Part shown: in pieces, positions 1 to 11,400 of the stretch
How the letters are laid out: each line of letters opens with the position of its first letter
How positions within the stretch are numbered: position 1 is the first letter of the stretch
Assembly (NCBI RefSeq): GCF_027943255.1
Contig: NC_072893.1
Location: forward strand, 92,201,784 to 92,265,783
Direction of reading: 5' to 3'
Length of the DNA stretch: 64,000 nucleotides
Source: Anastrepha obliqua
Taxonomy: Eukaryota > Arthropoda > Insecta > Diptera > Tephritidae
Notes under the pieces: model-generated
What the model was told of the DNA's origin: nothing
What the model saw: the letters and a program-made list of their open reading frames with translations, nothing else
Databases searched by the model: none
Translations under genes and position numbers: made by a program

Positions 1-1612
1 TTACGCAGGGCTGCAAGAGGACTGGACTACTCGTACAAGAACAAATATGCTGCAGTAAAAAAACGAGATTTGCGCTACAAAGCAATAAATCGGTGTTAAA
101 AGGGAAGAATTACTTAGAATATAGAGAGTGCGAGAGGGGTGAGAGGTGAGTGGAGGGGAGTTACAAAAAGTCATAAATATATGAGGGTTGCCGCAGCGAT
201 TGTGTATATCGAATAACTGCCTATGTAAGTATTGTTATAAAAATATATGTGAACGTGTGTGTGTGTGAGTAGGTATGTATGTGCACACGTTACTGGGCAA
301 ATTGAAATCGAAAAGAAAACTCGTTAATTAAAAAGTTAACATACACTTCAGTGCTGCGATCGAGGGTTGAGCGGCGAAGCCACACTCTACCGCCCGTGTA
401 GAGCGCCTTGTCTTTACTTTGACTTGTAGCCGGGTGGAGAGTGTCGCCAGTGACGCAGTGTGGCAAGCGCTGTTGCGCACATTGCAGTTCGTTTTATTAA
501 TAATTAAGAGCGTAGGCTAAATGCAAAAATAAAAAATATATATAAAATCATAATAAAATTGTGTAAAAGTGAGCGACAAAAGGACGGGGGAAACCAGTAA
601 ATGCAATGGCAAAGGCACAGGCAAAGGCAAAGGCAGTGTTAGTGGATGCAGGTACTGAAGCTGAGAACAACTCAACTGGCCGGCCGACCTGTCGGTGGTT
701 TGAATGGTTGGTTGACTGTTGGCTGGTTCGCTGACTGGAAGGCGGACAGCATTGCGGCTGTTACACGCGTAAATGCGCGAAATGCTGCAAAGACCGCGCA
801 AAGCTGCAACCAACCAGCCAAGCAATCACTTGTCCGTCCAAGCAAGTAAGCAACATATAACCATAAAAGCCATTTATATGAAATTAGTACGTATGTGACG
901 CTTGGTGGTGGACGGCACTACACATTGGCACCTACATACGGGACAGGCTGCCTACTGTCTGTCCGCTCGTGCATCCGACGTCTGCTTTGCTTGCGCTGGA
1001 CAGCTATCGGCCGACAGGGGCGAAAATGAATAATGAAGTGCACGCACATTACATTTTTATTAATTATTATTAAAATTATACTTCGTAAATGCAATAACAA
1101 CGTCGCAGGAAATATATGTATAACACTAGTAGCACAAATAACCACAACCACATTGCACTGTGACTCAAGCAGCAGCAGCAGCGACAATAAGAACAACTGC
1201 ATTTAAATAACAAATGCAACGAGTTGCGTTTGTTGTTTGTGTTGTATATGAATCGCATTTGTTTTCTGTCTTTTGAGTTGATTTTGCAGGTTGATTTTTG
1301 CTTTATATTATGTTTCATTTAGATTTGGAATTTCTTTCGAAATCAACCAAGTTGCTGTGCCACTCGCTGACTGTCTGTGGCTGGCAGTGTTCAGTACGCT
1401 AATGTGTTGTTTGAATTGAAATTTCGTGTATCTCCCACCCGTTGCGCTAATTTCTTTGCACTTAGCTGTGTTGAACATGAAATGGAACTTTATTGCTGGT
1501 GATCCTATATCAAATTGCATAAAAAGTGTGTAAAGACGCATTAATGGAATGCAATGCTGTATTAACAAAACTAGATCGATTGCCTTTCTTGTTTATAGCT
1601 TTTCGCAATGTA
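1..1612. other. non-coding DNA, no gene recognised
   Basis: AT-rich sequence with a short GT-rich run near 253-270 and several purine-rich patches. The short open frames on both strands have no recognisable family motif and look like chance. I see no transposon end before the (TAA)n tail that starts near 1613. Confidence 0.6.
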
Positions 1613-2204
1613 CATTATTATTATTAGAAGGCCATTACGCACTGCGACCAGAGCTGATCTATTGTGAAAGGCCTATTTTGTAACCCTAGAGTTTTAGGCT
1701 TTTTAAAAATTTTAGCACAATTTTGGGTTTGTTGTTCCAAAGATTGCATGGAGATACTACGATACCACTAAGGTGGTGAAGTCTCTGTCTGCCCAACGCA
1801 GGACATTCACAAAGCACATGTTCCGAGCTTTCTATGTCCATTTCGCAAAAGCGGCAGACATTGGTCTCGGATAGACCAATATTATTTAGATGGTACCTCA
1901 GGCTGCAGTGACCTGTAAGGTATCCTGTTAAAAGACGCAGATCTACTCTGTTTAGTGAGAAGAGTTTGTCAGATATTCCTTTGTTGGGACTTAGGAATAG
2001 TTTGGCTTGACGCTGACCGGCACAGTTTAGCCAGTGTGCGGCAAGTTTTCTTTCTTCCCATTTCCTGAGGAATTCATTAATGTGACCTTTTGTCAGTCCA
2101 CTGAAAGGCTCAGGACCAGTAAGTTGTATATTTGCTCCTTGGTTAGCAAGATCATCAGCCATTTTATTTCCCTCATGTCCTTCATCTCCCGGAATACAGT
2201 ACAT
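1613..2204 (-). pseudogene. I/LOA-like non-LTR retrotransposon, 3' end with RNase H C-terminus
   Basis: Read on the minus strand, this is the 3' end of a LINE open reading frame. It opens with a C-terminal RNase H signature (residues GHEGNKMADDLANQG). About 100 residues later comes the zinc-knuckle-like block CRFCEMDIESSEHVLCECPA, followed by a short tail and a stop near 1686. The 3' end closes with a (TAA)n run (seen as attattatta on the plus strand at 1613-1626), a tail typical of I-clade elements. The endonuclease and reverse transcriptase are absent, so the copy is 5'-truncated. A relative with the same 3' terminus lies at 38985-39480. The clade is inferred from the RNase H domain plus the TAA tail; LOA or a neighbouring clade is possible. 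Confidence 0.75.
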
Positions 2205-2499
2205 AGTACATACAAATACCGGTTATATTTTTCGCCAGTGAGTGCTTTGTACCCATCTTTAACCTCCTGGTTAGCATTTGGGCTCTTGAAGTTACGACAT
2301 GCGCACTCACGCCTTCAGCGCTGTGACTCATTCCTTCCTCAGTTAAAGTAAATTTGTATTTTCTTAACGTGCTTGTTTAGGTGGAGAGAAGGAATAAGCT
2401 ATTCTGCGAATTTATCGTACTATGCTATGCGTTACGTCACAGTCAGAAATATACTCACGGATGCAACTATCTTGTAATCTATCGTGGTTGGGTTCCTTG

Positions 2500-2612
2500 T
2501 GATAGTTTCTCTCTGTGGTGAAAAGATTTCAGAGATGTGGCCAACATTAGACCGCCAAACGGTTCTCAACGAATTTGAAACAATCAGCTGATTGGCTGAT
2601 GTCACATGTGTC
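2500..2612. repeat. unclassified diverged repeat, copy 1
   Basis: This stretch matches 7845-7967 in the same orientation, at roughly three quarters identity by eye across the best 70 bases. The shared core reads agatgt-gccA-cat, then ctcaccgaatttgaa, then atcaactgatt. It carries no motif that identifies a family and is probably a fragment of an old dispersed element. Confidence 0.4.
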
Positions 2613-3800
2613 ATGCGGCTTGTTTACTAAAAACCTGAGATTGTGTTGGTGATATACGAAAAAAATCAACGCAACCTCCAATCATGTTACTTCGTTGGAA
2701 GTGTGTGAAAACGCGGGAAAAATTCTGGTGCCGAGTACCCGATAACGTTGCAGCCGAAGATACTCTCACAATTTCGTTTATCAGTAGATGGCCAAACCTG
2801 GTAATTTTTAATCATTGCTTTCACTCAATTTTATTAGTCCGCATATTACATATGTCTATATCACACCGTGTTGGCCTAACTATAGATCGGGCAATCGATA
2901 TCAAAATCACCGCTTTTGAATCATTCTTATCACTCACGATACGTTCTCTCATTAATTAATGTCTCACTGTAAGTTTTCAAGTTCATTCTTTGAGTCTTAG
3001 CCGCTGTTTTCATTCAATGGAAGTGGTAAATCAAAGTTTTCCACAAATGAAGAGAATTTGGCACAAAAACTGAATTATTAGAACGAGAATAAATTTAATT
3101 ATAATTTTTCACAGACGTCCAAGCTTATTGTGCTATATTTTAGATCTGCCTATTTATTCTAAACCCTTACCAATCCTCCGTCGAGAAACTGTGAAAGCAA
3201 AGCCACATTTCGAATAAGATGGGGGAAAATATCAGAAAATTTAGCTGAAAAACAATCAAAATAAAAAAGTATTTTCAACCATATTCTACTATTCTCATAA
3301 ATATTTTTTTGTCAATTATGTATAACTTTCAACTATTATTTTATTTTATTTTTCTACAAGCACTTTAGTTTCTTTTTTGAATTACTTCTTAAACAGCATG
3401 AATAATGCTGAAACATTCGGCAGGCCCCGGTTGAGTGATAGAAAAAGTATTTTATAATATACCTACCGTTTATAGACTTTTGAACTTCGAAATGTGCGGG
3501 GCAGCTCAATGTGCGACAGAGTACAGAATGCCTCAACTCTACATGAATCTTCTAATAATGAACAAAAAAAGAAATTGTTGGTAAATTCAATGTGTTCTTT
3601 CGTTCCTTCCGGCATTATGCCTATAATATCCTGTAGGACCAACCGAGAGAACTCTAAAATAATATCTTGAAAGTTGTCTAGAGCTCATACTCTATAAAAA
3701 CGCCATTCTAATAGCGATGAGTGGTTAACCGTGTAGCCCTTCTTTCTTATTGTACCATCCGATATATTATATAAAAGTATATTTTCCCGCGGCCGGTTAG
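2613..3800. other. non-coding DNA, no gene recognised
   Basis: AT-rich sequence. A 91-codon frame at 2684-2959 has no family motif. No inverted repeats or transposase signatures were seen. Confidence 0.5.
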
Positions 3801-4108
3801 GGGGCCGCCGTAGCCGAATGGGTTGGTGCGCGACTACCATTCGGAATTCACAGAGAGAACGTCGATTCGAATCTCGGTGAAAACACCAAAATTAAGAAAA
3901 ACTTTTTTCTAATAGCGTGCACCCCTCCGCAGGCAATGGCAAACCTCCGAGTGTATTTCTGCCATGAAAAAGCTCCTCATAAAAATATCTGCCGTTCGGA
4001 GTCGGCTTGAAACTGTAGGTCCCTCCATTTGTGGAACAACATCAAGGCGCACACTACAAATACGAGGAGGAGCTCGGCCAAACACCCGAAAAGGGTGGAG
4101 CACTCTAA
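3801..4108 (+). repeat. tRNA-derived SINE, copy 1 (near full length)
   Basis: The head has RNA polymerase III promoter boxes: an A-box-like tagccgaatgggttgg at 3811-3826 and a B-box-like gattcgaatctcgg at about 3864-3877, spaced as in a tRNA gene. The anticodon arm does not fold as a working tRNA, so this is a SINE head rather than a tRNA gene. The body continues with gcaatggcaaacctccgag, ctgtaggtccctccatttg and ggagctcggccaaacaccc. All of these recur at 53541-53840, and the body part recurs at 14690-14812. The 3' boundary is the point where the copies stop matching. No target duplication is readable. Confidence 0.8.
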
Positions 4109-4296
4109 TTGGGTCAAAGTGGGATTTTTCATTCGACCCAAATTGGGGGACATCAGAATTCGTTTTAGAGGTATGGTTCCTTCGGCAAAGTTTCTTATTT
4201 TGATCCCTAGAATACGATTTTCACAGAGCAATCAGCGATTTTTAAATCGACCCGCCCTAATATACATATATTCCCGGAATACGCGTTTGATTTAGC

Positions 4297-5170
4297 TCTC
4301 GAGTCATTTCTGGAAGTCTTTTTTCGGTATAGCCTTTAGAGCCGTCTTCGATTTTTCCATTTCTTCCTTTCGGCTGCTAAAACGCTCCGTATTGGTTTTC
4401 TGACTCGATCAAACAGAAAAAATCGCAAAGAGGCATATCAGGTAAATTCGATAGCTGTTGGATGGTATTCGTTTCGATCTTGGTCAAAAATTCACGAATA
4501 ATGGCACTGTCCGATGGTGCGTTATCATTGTGCAAAATCCATGAGTTGTTTCCATACAACTCTTTTCTTTTTTGGGGAATTGTTTCACATAAACGTCTCA
4601 TAACGCCTAAATAATACCATAGTCCTTATTAACTGGCTGACCTTCTGGCGAAAACTCGTGGTGTATAATGCCGTTGAAATCCGTAAAAACCATAACCATC
4701 AATTTTTTGGACTGAAAACGACGTAATTTTTTTGGTCCTTGTTCATTCGGAGCTCTTCGCTCACTCGCCTAATGTCCGGATTGCGTGCCGTACTCATAAC
4801 CCTACGTCTCATCTCCAGTAATGATGCCTGTGATGAATGTTGGCTCGGATTCAGACTTGGAAATCATGTCTTCGGCGATATTCGATATTAGCGCGGTGCC
4901 TTTACTGTTTCTTGATTCTGAACCGATCCATAATCAATCGATGGTTAATTTGTTATAGATCACCTTCACTTTATTGATGTTTTCTTCAGTTTTCCATGTC
5001 GACGGCCTGCCATTACGTTTGTCATCGAAAGATTTTCGCAATAGTTCTAAGGTTTTTGCAATATTGAATCCAGTGGGTGATTTACTCAAGACGGAGTAAC
5101 TTGTATAAATGTCAAGCAATGCCGATAACATTTTGGCATTTGTAATAGATTTTCGATGGGCAAGATATGC
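4297..5170 (-). pseudogene. mariner transposase relic, D,D34D-type lineage A
   Basis: Transposase read on the minus strand from about 5130 to 4297. The helix-turn-helix end shows TLELLRKSF, then NGRPSTWKTEENINKVK. The middle shows KLMVMVFTDFNGIIHHEFSP with GQPVNKDY. The catalytic core shows WILHNDNAPSDSAIIREFLT and, 33 residues after the second aspartate, CDFF. The usual spacing is 34, so one codon has been lost (AII for ALII). Downstream is ALKAIPKKDFQK, interrupted by a stop where the family normally continues. Frameshifts and stops divide the frame, and part of the segment between the HTH and the first aspartate is missing. No terminal inverted repeats were found. A relative with ends preserved is at 60173-60763. 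Confidence 0.8.
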
Positions 5171-7242
5171 CTTTGAGTCATGCCACTTCTAGAAGCTTTT
5201 AAGGTAGCCCATTGCAAAGTCACAACCAGCGTCTGTGTATAAAGGAGAGATACTTTAGTACACTCCTAAAAAGTGTAAATAAATGTAAAAAAAAAAAATT
5301 GGTCTTTATGGGGAATCGGGATATGATTTATTATTTATTACTCATAATTTAATGCTGGTTACTTATCACTCACGTGCCAGTAATTATATCGTTTTTTATG
5401 ACCGCAAGATCATAAAACATCAAACTCTTGCTTGATAATGGCAGCGAATCTTGTCAAAAAGCTGCGCATAGTTATAAAATATTACCTCATCTTTTACAGG
5501 GTTCCGGAGCTCTACGAAACTGTATCACACCTCAGCCATATATATTATCTATTATATAAAAAAATACATTTCGTATGAGCCAAGCCTCCCTGAAGATACA
5601 GGGAGGCACTGAAAGACACTAATGTTATTAATTTCATCTCTATTTCGCACATTTTCGTATAAGCCATCACTCGTTTAATAGCAACTTTGTACAAATATAT
5701 ATTATACTTACCGACGATACACACATATTTGGTATATGAACCTGATCCCATTTTCACCGCGCCTCACAAAGAACTACAATTTTATAAATTTTACTTCATT
5801 CCCTCATTGCATCTGCTCTCTGTCGACTCCCTTCGGCAACAATGAATTTGCGCATTCGCTTTGCACACACGATAATTGGTTTGAAATTAATTTGCCAATT
5901 ACACGATCTCACATTTAATTGGGGCGCGCTACTCTTTTGCTGCGTTTCATGCGAGATTTCATGTGTCGGCAATTTGGCGGGACGCACAAAACCGGCCTAG
6001 AATGAGTTGCAAAAAGGAAAAGGTAGGAAAAAGCTAAAGGTAAAATACGCACATCGAGCAAACATTGCTGTGTTTGTTGTTGCGACGCCAACTCAAAACT
6101 CAAAAGGTGGCCGGTCAAGGAGTGTAGACAGCAAAGTAGAATAGTGTTGTTAATGCCAAGCGCTGCTGGGCTGATGTTTGTTTTTGTTGTTGTCACAGAA
6201 ACAGCAGCAATTCGCATCATCAGCGATGATGCTGCCACTGCCACCATCGCCAATCGTCGGCACATCATTACGCGATCATCAAGCCATACGATCGCGATCT
6301 CAGTGTGCGCTCACTGTTGCTGGTGTTCCTTCAAGAGTTATTTTTTCTATGCCCGTAGTTGTTGGCATGCGTAAATGCACGCAGTATCTGAAGTACCAAG
6401 CACTCTGCATTTATTTATTCTTGTTGTTGCTGTTGCTGTATGCTACTCAAGTCGCTGGTGGTCAGTGGTGGTGCGGCAGGCTGCAACTCGCCTCTTGAAG
6501 GTGTCCTGTTTATTTTATTGGTACGCATAAAATTTCTTGTTGCTGCTTATTATTCCCTAGTATCATTGTCCTTATCATTTTGTTGTTATTGCTATTTTTT
6601 GTGCATTCTGCTCGTAATGCCGCACTGATTGCATCGTTATAGAAATTTAATAATGTGGCAACATTTTGTCGTAGGGCTGTCTGTTTGTCTCTTTGAATTT
6701 CCACTCCACACGTGTCATTTTTGTTGCACTTGTCGCGCAAATTGCGGCTGCTGCTGCTGTTGCCGCTGTTGTTGTTAACCGGCCTAGTGTTGCTATTTGA
6801 TTGGCATTTCGTGCGTGATTAAATGAAGGTAATAACAAATCTTTATGATCAAAAATTGTGGTGTCGGTTACGCCTATTAAGCGGCTTAAAATTATTTGAA
6901 GATTTTCTTGCGTGGACTAATTGGTTTTTCGTTGCGTTTCTAGAGCTTTAGTTATAGATCGATTCTGGGAATATTCGTAGTGAGATATGCAATTAAAGTA
7001 TACACTTCGTAAAAAAATCGATTCTCATATTTCGGTAGCAGAATAAAAGACTTATCTCCAATCGTAAAATGAAGACTCAAACTGACTCTATTTACTTCGT
7101 AAAGCTGTCTGTAAATCAGGTAATAATCGGGTTATGTTGAGAGGGTTTCTGTCAATATTGGTATTAGACCCTGCCTCAAAAGCTCTTTATACCAGTTCTT
7201 TCTGCCAAAGATCATGAACAGATGTCGTATCTTCAGCAAATA
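5171..7242. other. non-coding, transposon-poor DNA
   Basis: No gene is recognised. The stretch 6060-6800 is rich in GTT/GCT trinucleotides, whose leucine/alanine-rich frames look like repeat artefacts. A perfect 9-bp hairpin with a 6-nt loop lies at 5584-5607 (gcctccctg / cagggaggc). It is too short to be called a pre-miRNA. Confidence 0.5.
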
Positions 7243-7702
7243 AAGGGTATTCAAATAAGAGTTGTTGTTTTGATATTCAAATCAGGCAAATGACCACCAC
7301 GACCACGCTTACAGGATAATATACTTTTCATGAAATTTTCCATAACCGAATTGCAAAGTGGCTGCCCTAGTCCTCGTTAGCCTCACGAATTCCATCGTTG
7401 AGGTCTTGTATTGACCCTGGGCTGTTGGCGTAGAACTTCTCTTTCACGTGGCCCCAAAGAAAAAAGTCACAAGGTGTTAAATCACAAGATCTCGGTTGCC
7501 AATTGTGATCACTTCTTCGAGAGATAACACGGTCCGGAAACTTTTCCTGTAAAAGATCAATGGTTTCGTTGCTTGTGTGGTACGTAGCGCCGTATTGTTG
7601 AAAATAAACGTTGCCCAGATCAGTACCATCCAATTCCGGCCATAAAAAATCGTTAATCATCTCTCCTGTTTAACACCTAACACCTGTTAGTGGAAACCCC
7701 TG
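7243..7702 (-). mobile_element. D,D41D mariner deletion derivative, copy 1
   Basis: A short element with terminal inverted repeats, flanked by TA on both sides (7241-7242 and 7703-7704). The low end reads aagggtattcaaataagag; the reverse complement of the high end contains aacaggtgtta. Between them lies only the 3' half of a transposase, read on the minus strand from about 7660: MINDFLWPELDGTD, then FQQYGATYHTSNETIDLL, then SCDLTPCDFFLWG. The second catalytic residue is Tyr instead of Asp (codon 7592-7594). The third Asp (codon 7466-7468) is 41 residues further on. A stop follows ANED. The N-terminal half is deleted. The left junction matches that of the copy at 61387-61928, so both appear to descend from one deleted ancestor. 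Confidence 0.85.
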
Positions 7703-7844
7703 TATTTTTCTTCTCTAGCATAGTGGAGTACAGTCACACAGTAGATGCCTGAGGATTTTTCGAAGATGACTTTTTCTCATTATATTGGCTTCAAATTTAT
7801 TGCATGGGACCCCAGTTAATGCAAAAGTTTTCTGATAGGAATGT

Positions 7845-7967
7845 GTCCTACAAATAGCTTCATGGCTGTGGATGCATGATGTATAGAATGCAAAGATGTC
7901 GCCAGCATCCAACCACTAATCGGCTCTCACCGAATTTGAAGGAATCAACTGATTTATTGACATAATA
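7845..7967. repeat. unclassified diverged repeat, copy 2
   Basis: Partner of 2500-2612, in the same orientation. It lies between two mariner derivatives and has no coding signature. Confidence 0.4.
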
Positions 7968-8074
7968 AGTGAGAAACAACGGTCTGGTTGAAATGATTGC
8001 TGAGTCTGTCAGTAAAGATATAAGTGGGTGTCATATATCTCAATACAATTTTTCCAATCCATTTCCAATATATA

Positions 8075-8455
8075 CAGGGTGCGCCATCTTTCATGTCGGT
8101 GTGTAAACGCCGAATAACTTTGTCATTTACCAACCGATCGACTTCAACATACATCTTTTCGATAGTCAATTCAGTACAATTTTAACCATGGGTCGCTCTA
8201 CACCGAAATAACGCGAAATCGACGCTATAGAACGCGAAATGCTTGACAAGGTGATGACAGACGCAGAAAAGAGATCGCAGTTTGTGATTGCTAATAAAGG
8301 TGGCCAGTTGATCGATATTGTATTCAAAAAATAGTTTTAATAAATTGTAAATAACCAAACCAAATAAAAATATAATACCTTACTTATACAAATCAATTGT
8401 CTTTTTTCAAAGTTATTCAATGTTTTCATACCGACAAAAAAGATGATACATTTTG
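8075..8455 (+). mobile_element. mariner-type deletion derivative with about 48-bp inverted repeats
   Basis: TA-flanked element of 381 bp. The left end reads cagggtgcgccatctttcat and continues to gaataactttg. The reverse complement of the right end reads caaaatgtatcatctttttt and also continues to gaataactttg, an imperfect repeat of about 48 bp. The interior keeps only the C-terminus of a transposase (about 8190-8333, plus strand): EIDAIEREMLDKVMTDAEKR, then VIANKGGQLIDIVFKK and a stop. This matches the end of DUF4817/D,D41D-type insect transposases. An in-frame stop lies near its start. The catalytic core is missing, so this copy could only be moved by a transposase made elsewhere. Confidence 0.75.
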
Positions 8456-8459
8456 TATA

Positions 8460-11250
8460 TCATAGAGGGTATAGTTATTATGTGAAAGTGTAGGCTCCCT
8501 TTTGAGCAATTTTAAGTTATTCTTTCTCTGTTATCACCTGCTATACCGAGATTAAAGGAGAAGCATAATGAAACTTATACTACTCGTACTGCTTAGGATG
8601 TTAATACGTGAAGGCAACAGATAATTTATGATATTGAAGGTTGCTTCTGATGATTTTTCTGAATAGGCGTGCTTTTCATCCTTTTTTATAGAGTCCAAAG
8701 GTGGGTGTCAAAAAGAAGGTGTAAATTCTAATTGCTTTTGCTACTACTCGTGTGATTCTGAAAGTATTAACCACATCTCTATAAATCTTCCACTTTTGCC
8801 AGAACGCGACATCATGGCCTTCTATATGGAAAACTTTGCTTACCGTGGGTCTATAGGCGTTCTTGCCTATCTTTGCTTCATTATGCACATTGGTTAGCCT
8901 TAGGTGAGAAGGGAGTCTTGTCCTAAGCAAGAGTGGTGACGGCAATACTCAACTTCTTGAAATACCCAGCTTTGTGTTCTAGTAAATCTGTGCCGCAATG
9001 AAGCGAGGTTGTGACAAAAGTGTCATACAAACATCACAAACCATCAGTGTGGTGATATCTATGGTTGCATTTAGCTTTGATGTCGCTGATGACGATGGTG
9101 ATGCTGATGGCGATGCCGATGCCAATGTTACTGCTACTTACTTGCTTACTTACAAGATGTTTGCCGCCCGCATTGTGTTTTTTTAGATTTTTGCGTGTTT
9201 CATCATTATTTTTGTGATTTTTAGTTGCCGTGACAAGCCCAAAAGCAGGCGAGAGCGCAAAAAATGAGCAACAGCAACAGTAACAGTAAAACAGTAGCAA
9301 CATATGAGTATGATCACCGAAAATAACAACAAAAAAGCAAATAGCACCACCAATAAATGTGAATGCAACGCTAGTGAGCCGCCAAGCAGCAACCGCTGGC
9401 CGTCTTGCCTGATTTTGTTGCTTTCTTGAGTTGTTGGCTTGCTGTGCTTTGCTTTGTTTGTTGGTTGACTACTTGGTTGATAGTTTAGTTGGCGGCTTCT
9501 TCGGAATATGCTGCTTGTGCTGAGTTGGCTGTGCGCTGCTGTTTGCTGACTGCTGACTGCTGCTGTTTGCAGTTTGTAGCGGCAAACAAGCAAAAAATCT
9601 GTTAATTGGGTTGAACGTATCTGTGCATTGTTATTGTATAATGAGGCGCAGCGAACGAGCAGACGGGCGACGAGATGAGACGGGACGCGTTGAGACGACT
9701 GCCAATTCCCTGCCTGCTTGCCTGGCAGTAAATAGCTATCGAGGCAACAGCCGCAGCGGCAGTGAACAATTTTAACTAAAGCCTAAACACTTTTAGTTAA
9801 AATGCCAATTAAAATATCTTCGTTGCGCTTCCTCGCTCATTCACTCGCCTTTCAGGCCAACTTGCCAGCGGCAAAGGGTACTTTTGCCTGTTTTCTTTTT
9901 TGTTTAGAAGGCTACAATTGTTGGTCCTCCTCTTTGCCTTGCGGCTCTTCTTGCTGCACAGTTTTGCGCAGTCTCCGTCATTTCGGTGATCGATGAGCTC
10001 TCTGTGCCGCCGTCGAAGCATACGTCCGTTTGTCTGTCCGTCAGTTCGCTTCTTCCTGCCTTCTGCCTCCATTGCCGACTGACAGTTTGTTGCAGTGCAA
10101 ATAAATGCAGATGTCAATTAGAGCCTCATTAAAAATATCTATAAGCGCGCTTGAGCGATACCAACCAATCAGCGGTCGGTGCAGCAACTAGTCTGTGGAG
10201 GAAGCAATCAGCCAGAGATAAAGGCAGCAGCAGCATTACCTCAACTTAGCTCCATACAGTTCTCGCTGTCTGCTAGAGACAGTCGGGCCTCTGCATGTAG
10301 CCCACCAAGTTATAGCGTTCTAAAAATGTTGCACGCCTTTCTGTCAGCGCGTCGCCGCCAAGCCGCTGTACGCGCATCACTTGCACTTTTTCCCTATATT
10401 ATACATAACCATTTTGGTGTTTCGATTTCGTCGATACTGCCGCCAGTACTTACTTATTTATGCTTTAACTAAGTTTTTGTTTGAGCCACCACTATTTTTG
10501 TTGTCATTGTTATACGTTTCGTTATTCACTGAATGGATGGATATGTATATAAGCATTTATGTACGTTTTTTTTTGCCGCCACACCGCTGCCGACCAAATA
10601 TGTGTATGCGCGTCACATTCTTAGCCCAGCAGCAGCACCCATTTGTTGTTGCTTAGCTGCCTTCCATCGATCCAGCCATCCATCCTCGAAAGCCAGCCAA
10701 TTCGAGCACCACATTCTATATTCTCTGCTGTTCATCAGTCAGTTGCTATGTATTGAAGTCGTCGAGTAGGTGATTTAAAAATTTTGTCACATTCATTGAG
10801 TTGAGATTTTGGAATTTTTTAATGAGCTCGCTCGCTCGCCCGTTCTCACTCGGGGATTCGGGCTGTTGATGACGAGCGCATACACGATCCGCCTCATTAT
10901 GGCCTACGCCACGCCACCCATTTTCTGCGTCCCGCCATGCTTGCTCTCCTGCATACCGCTCTTATTCGCTGTGATATTAATTCGTTAAAATTCACTGGTT
11001 AAATTCTTCATTTGTGTTTATGTTTATGTAGTTGCGCGCATTTGCAGAATTCTTAATTTTTTCAAGTGAAAAAATTGTAGGTTTTCTTTTTTATAAAGAA
11101 AAAATGTTTAGTATTTTGTGTCTCCAAGCGCGATTTGTTGATTTTAATTGAAATTTTAGTGTTGATGCGTTGTCGCATAAATGCTCGGCCTGTACGCATA
11201 CACATATAGGGTCTTCCAATAAGGACGTGAATATAGAATTTACAGTTTAA
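8460..11250. other. non-coding, transposon-poor, locally GC-rich block
   Basis: No recognisable gene or transposon. Between about 9360 and 10930 the sequence is richer in G+C and CpG than its surroundings, with CAG/CAA runs and GAG/GCTCG-type repeats (for example gctcgctcgctcgcc near 10825-10840). This is the sort of composition seen around fly promoters, 5' untranslated exons and enhancers. Short frames here are low-complexity and do not resemble known proteins. A regulatory role is inference only. Confidence 0.4.
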
Positions 11251-11255
11251 GCTAA

Positions 11256-11341
11256 ATGAAATCGTTTTCAAATGAAGCGAACATTTTTACAAAGTAATTT
11301 AAACTACTTACAAATTTAAACAAAACATTTTTCAAATTAAA
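11256..11341. repeat. AT-rich direct repeat, left copy
   Basis: About 86 bp (tgaaatcgttttcaaatgaa, then gcgaacatttttacaaagta onward), repeated in the same orientation at 12456-12543 with few differences. The two copies bracket an RTE-like insertion. Looser similarity extends to 11365-11395 versus 12366-12392, and between 12272-12460 and 35090-35270, so this is probably part of an AT-rich dispersed or tandem repeat. Confidence 0.6.
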
Positions 11342-11400
11342 TTAAATTATTTTCAAAATCAGTGAAACTTTCAAATTAAATAGCAGAAAACTAACTAATG

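Noticed and set aside
3801..3880. Candidate tRNA gene
   Set aside because: A-box and B-box sequences are present, but the cloverleaf is not complete. The segment is the head of a longer unit repeated at 53541, so it is a SINE.
4120..4155. Stem with ttgggtc / gacccaa arms
   Set aside because: Seven base pairs only, with an AT-rich loop and no sign of a repeat family or RNA gene.
9183..9593. 136-codon minus-strand frame
   Set aside because: It consists largely of CAG/CAA-type repeat translation and overlaps several other frames of similar quality. No family motif.
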